Positions 25,627-25,792 of a stretch of DNA of 25,792 nucleotides are shown here, one piece after another; position 1 is the stretch's first letter; each line of letters begins with the position of its first letter. The notes beneath the pieces are model-generated. The model did no database searches and was not told the origin of the DNA. It saw nothing but the letters and a program-made list of their open reading frames with translations. Location: NCBI GenBank assembly GCA_026770585.1, contig MU646528.1, positions 487,157 to 512,948 of the forward strand, read 5' to 3'. The position numbers were made by a program, and so were the translations under genes. The stretch is from Baffinella frigidus (Eukaryota; Cryptophyceae; Cryptomonadales; Baffinellaceae).

Positions 25627-25792
25627 CTAAACCCCACACCCTACACCCTACACCCTATACCCTACACCCTACCCTAAACCCTAAACCCTAAACCCTAGAC
25701 CCGAAACCCAAACCTGAACCCTAAACTCTCAACCCTGAACTCCAAACCCTGAACCCCGAACCCTAAACCCTAAACCCCAAACCCTAAACCCT
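25627..25792. repeat. Telomere-like array running off the window
   Basis: CCCTACA block, then CCCTAAA to the end. Whether it is intergenic or in another gene's intron is unknown. Confidence 0.9.

Overview
The window is nuclear DNA of an intron-rich eukaryote, most likely a unicellular alga or related protist. The evidence is split genes with GT-AG and some GC-AG introns, many short foldback (MITE-like) elements, and very large amounts of degenerate plant-type telomere heptamer (CCCTAAA/TTTAGGG). The lineage cannot be fixed from sequence alone; dinoflagellate, cryptophyte and haptophyte are all open. No prokaryotic operon, rRNA, convincing tRNA or CRISPR array was seen.

The main content is one long plus-strand gene, about 6862-24139, cut into at least 31 small exons (21-414 nt). 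No single long reading frame reveals it; it appears only when exons are joined with matching splice phases. The product, about 1,180 residues, reads as a superfamily 2 helicase/translocase: a split Walker A (GECQCGKS), a Walker B DEAD box, motif III (TATP), a second RecA-like lobe, motif V (GGRGV) and motif VI (QLLGR). Two extra domains sit inside the first lobe region: a Tudor-like fold between motifs Ia and II, and a C4HC3 RING/PHD-like zinc finger after motif III. The C-terminus has a Gly/Ser-rich linker and a basic tail. Two junctions (16856-17256 and 17948-18480) are not resolved.

Nearly every intron of this gene is packed with telomere-like heptamers, mostly as CCCTAAA in the sense strand. 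They often begin within 4-10 nt of the donor and run up to the acceptor. Several introns also hold diverged copies of neighbouring coding sequence, or foldback elements placed next to 3' splice sites.

Left flank (1-6861): a heptamer array bounded by a direct repeat (41-313); a minus-strand first exon of a probable secreted protein (909-1589); a tandem array of ~130-bp units carrying CCTAAAGGA (1924-3230); a dense cluster of foldback elements (3293-5014), two with clear target-site duplications; and a G+C-rich stretch with no supported gene (5015-6861).

Right flank (24140-25792): repeats related to those on the left, a long G tract, a perfect hairpin, and a final heptamer array running off the window.
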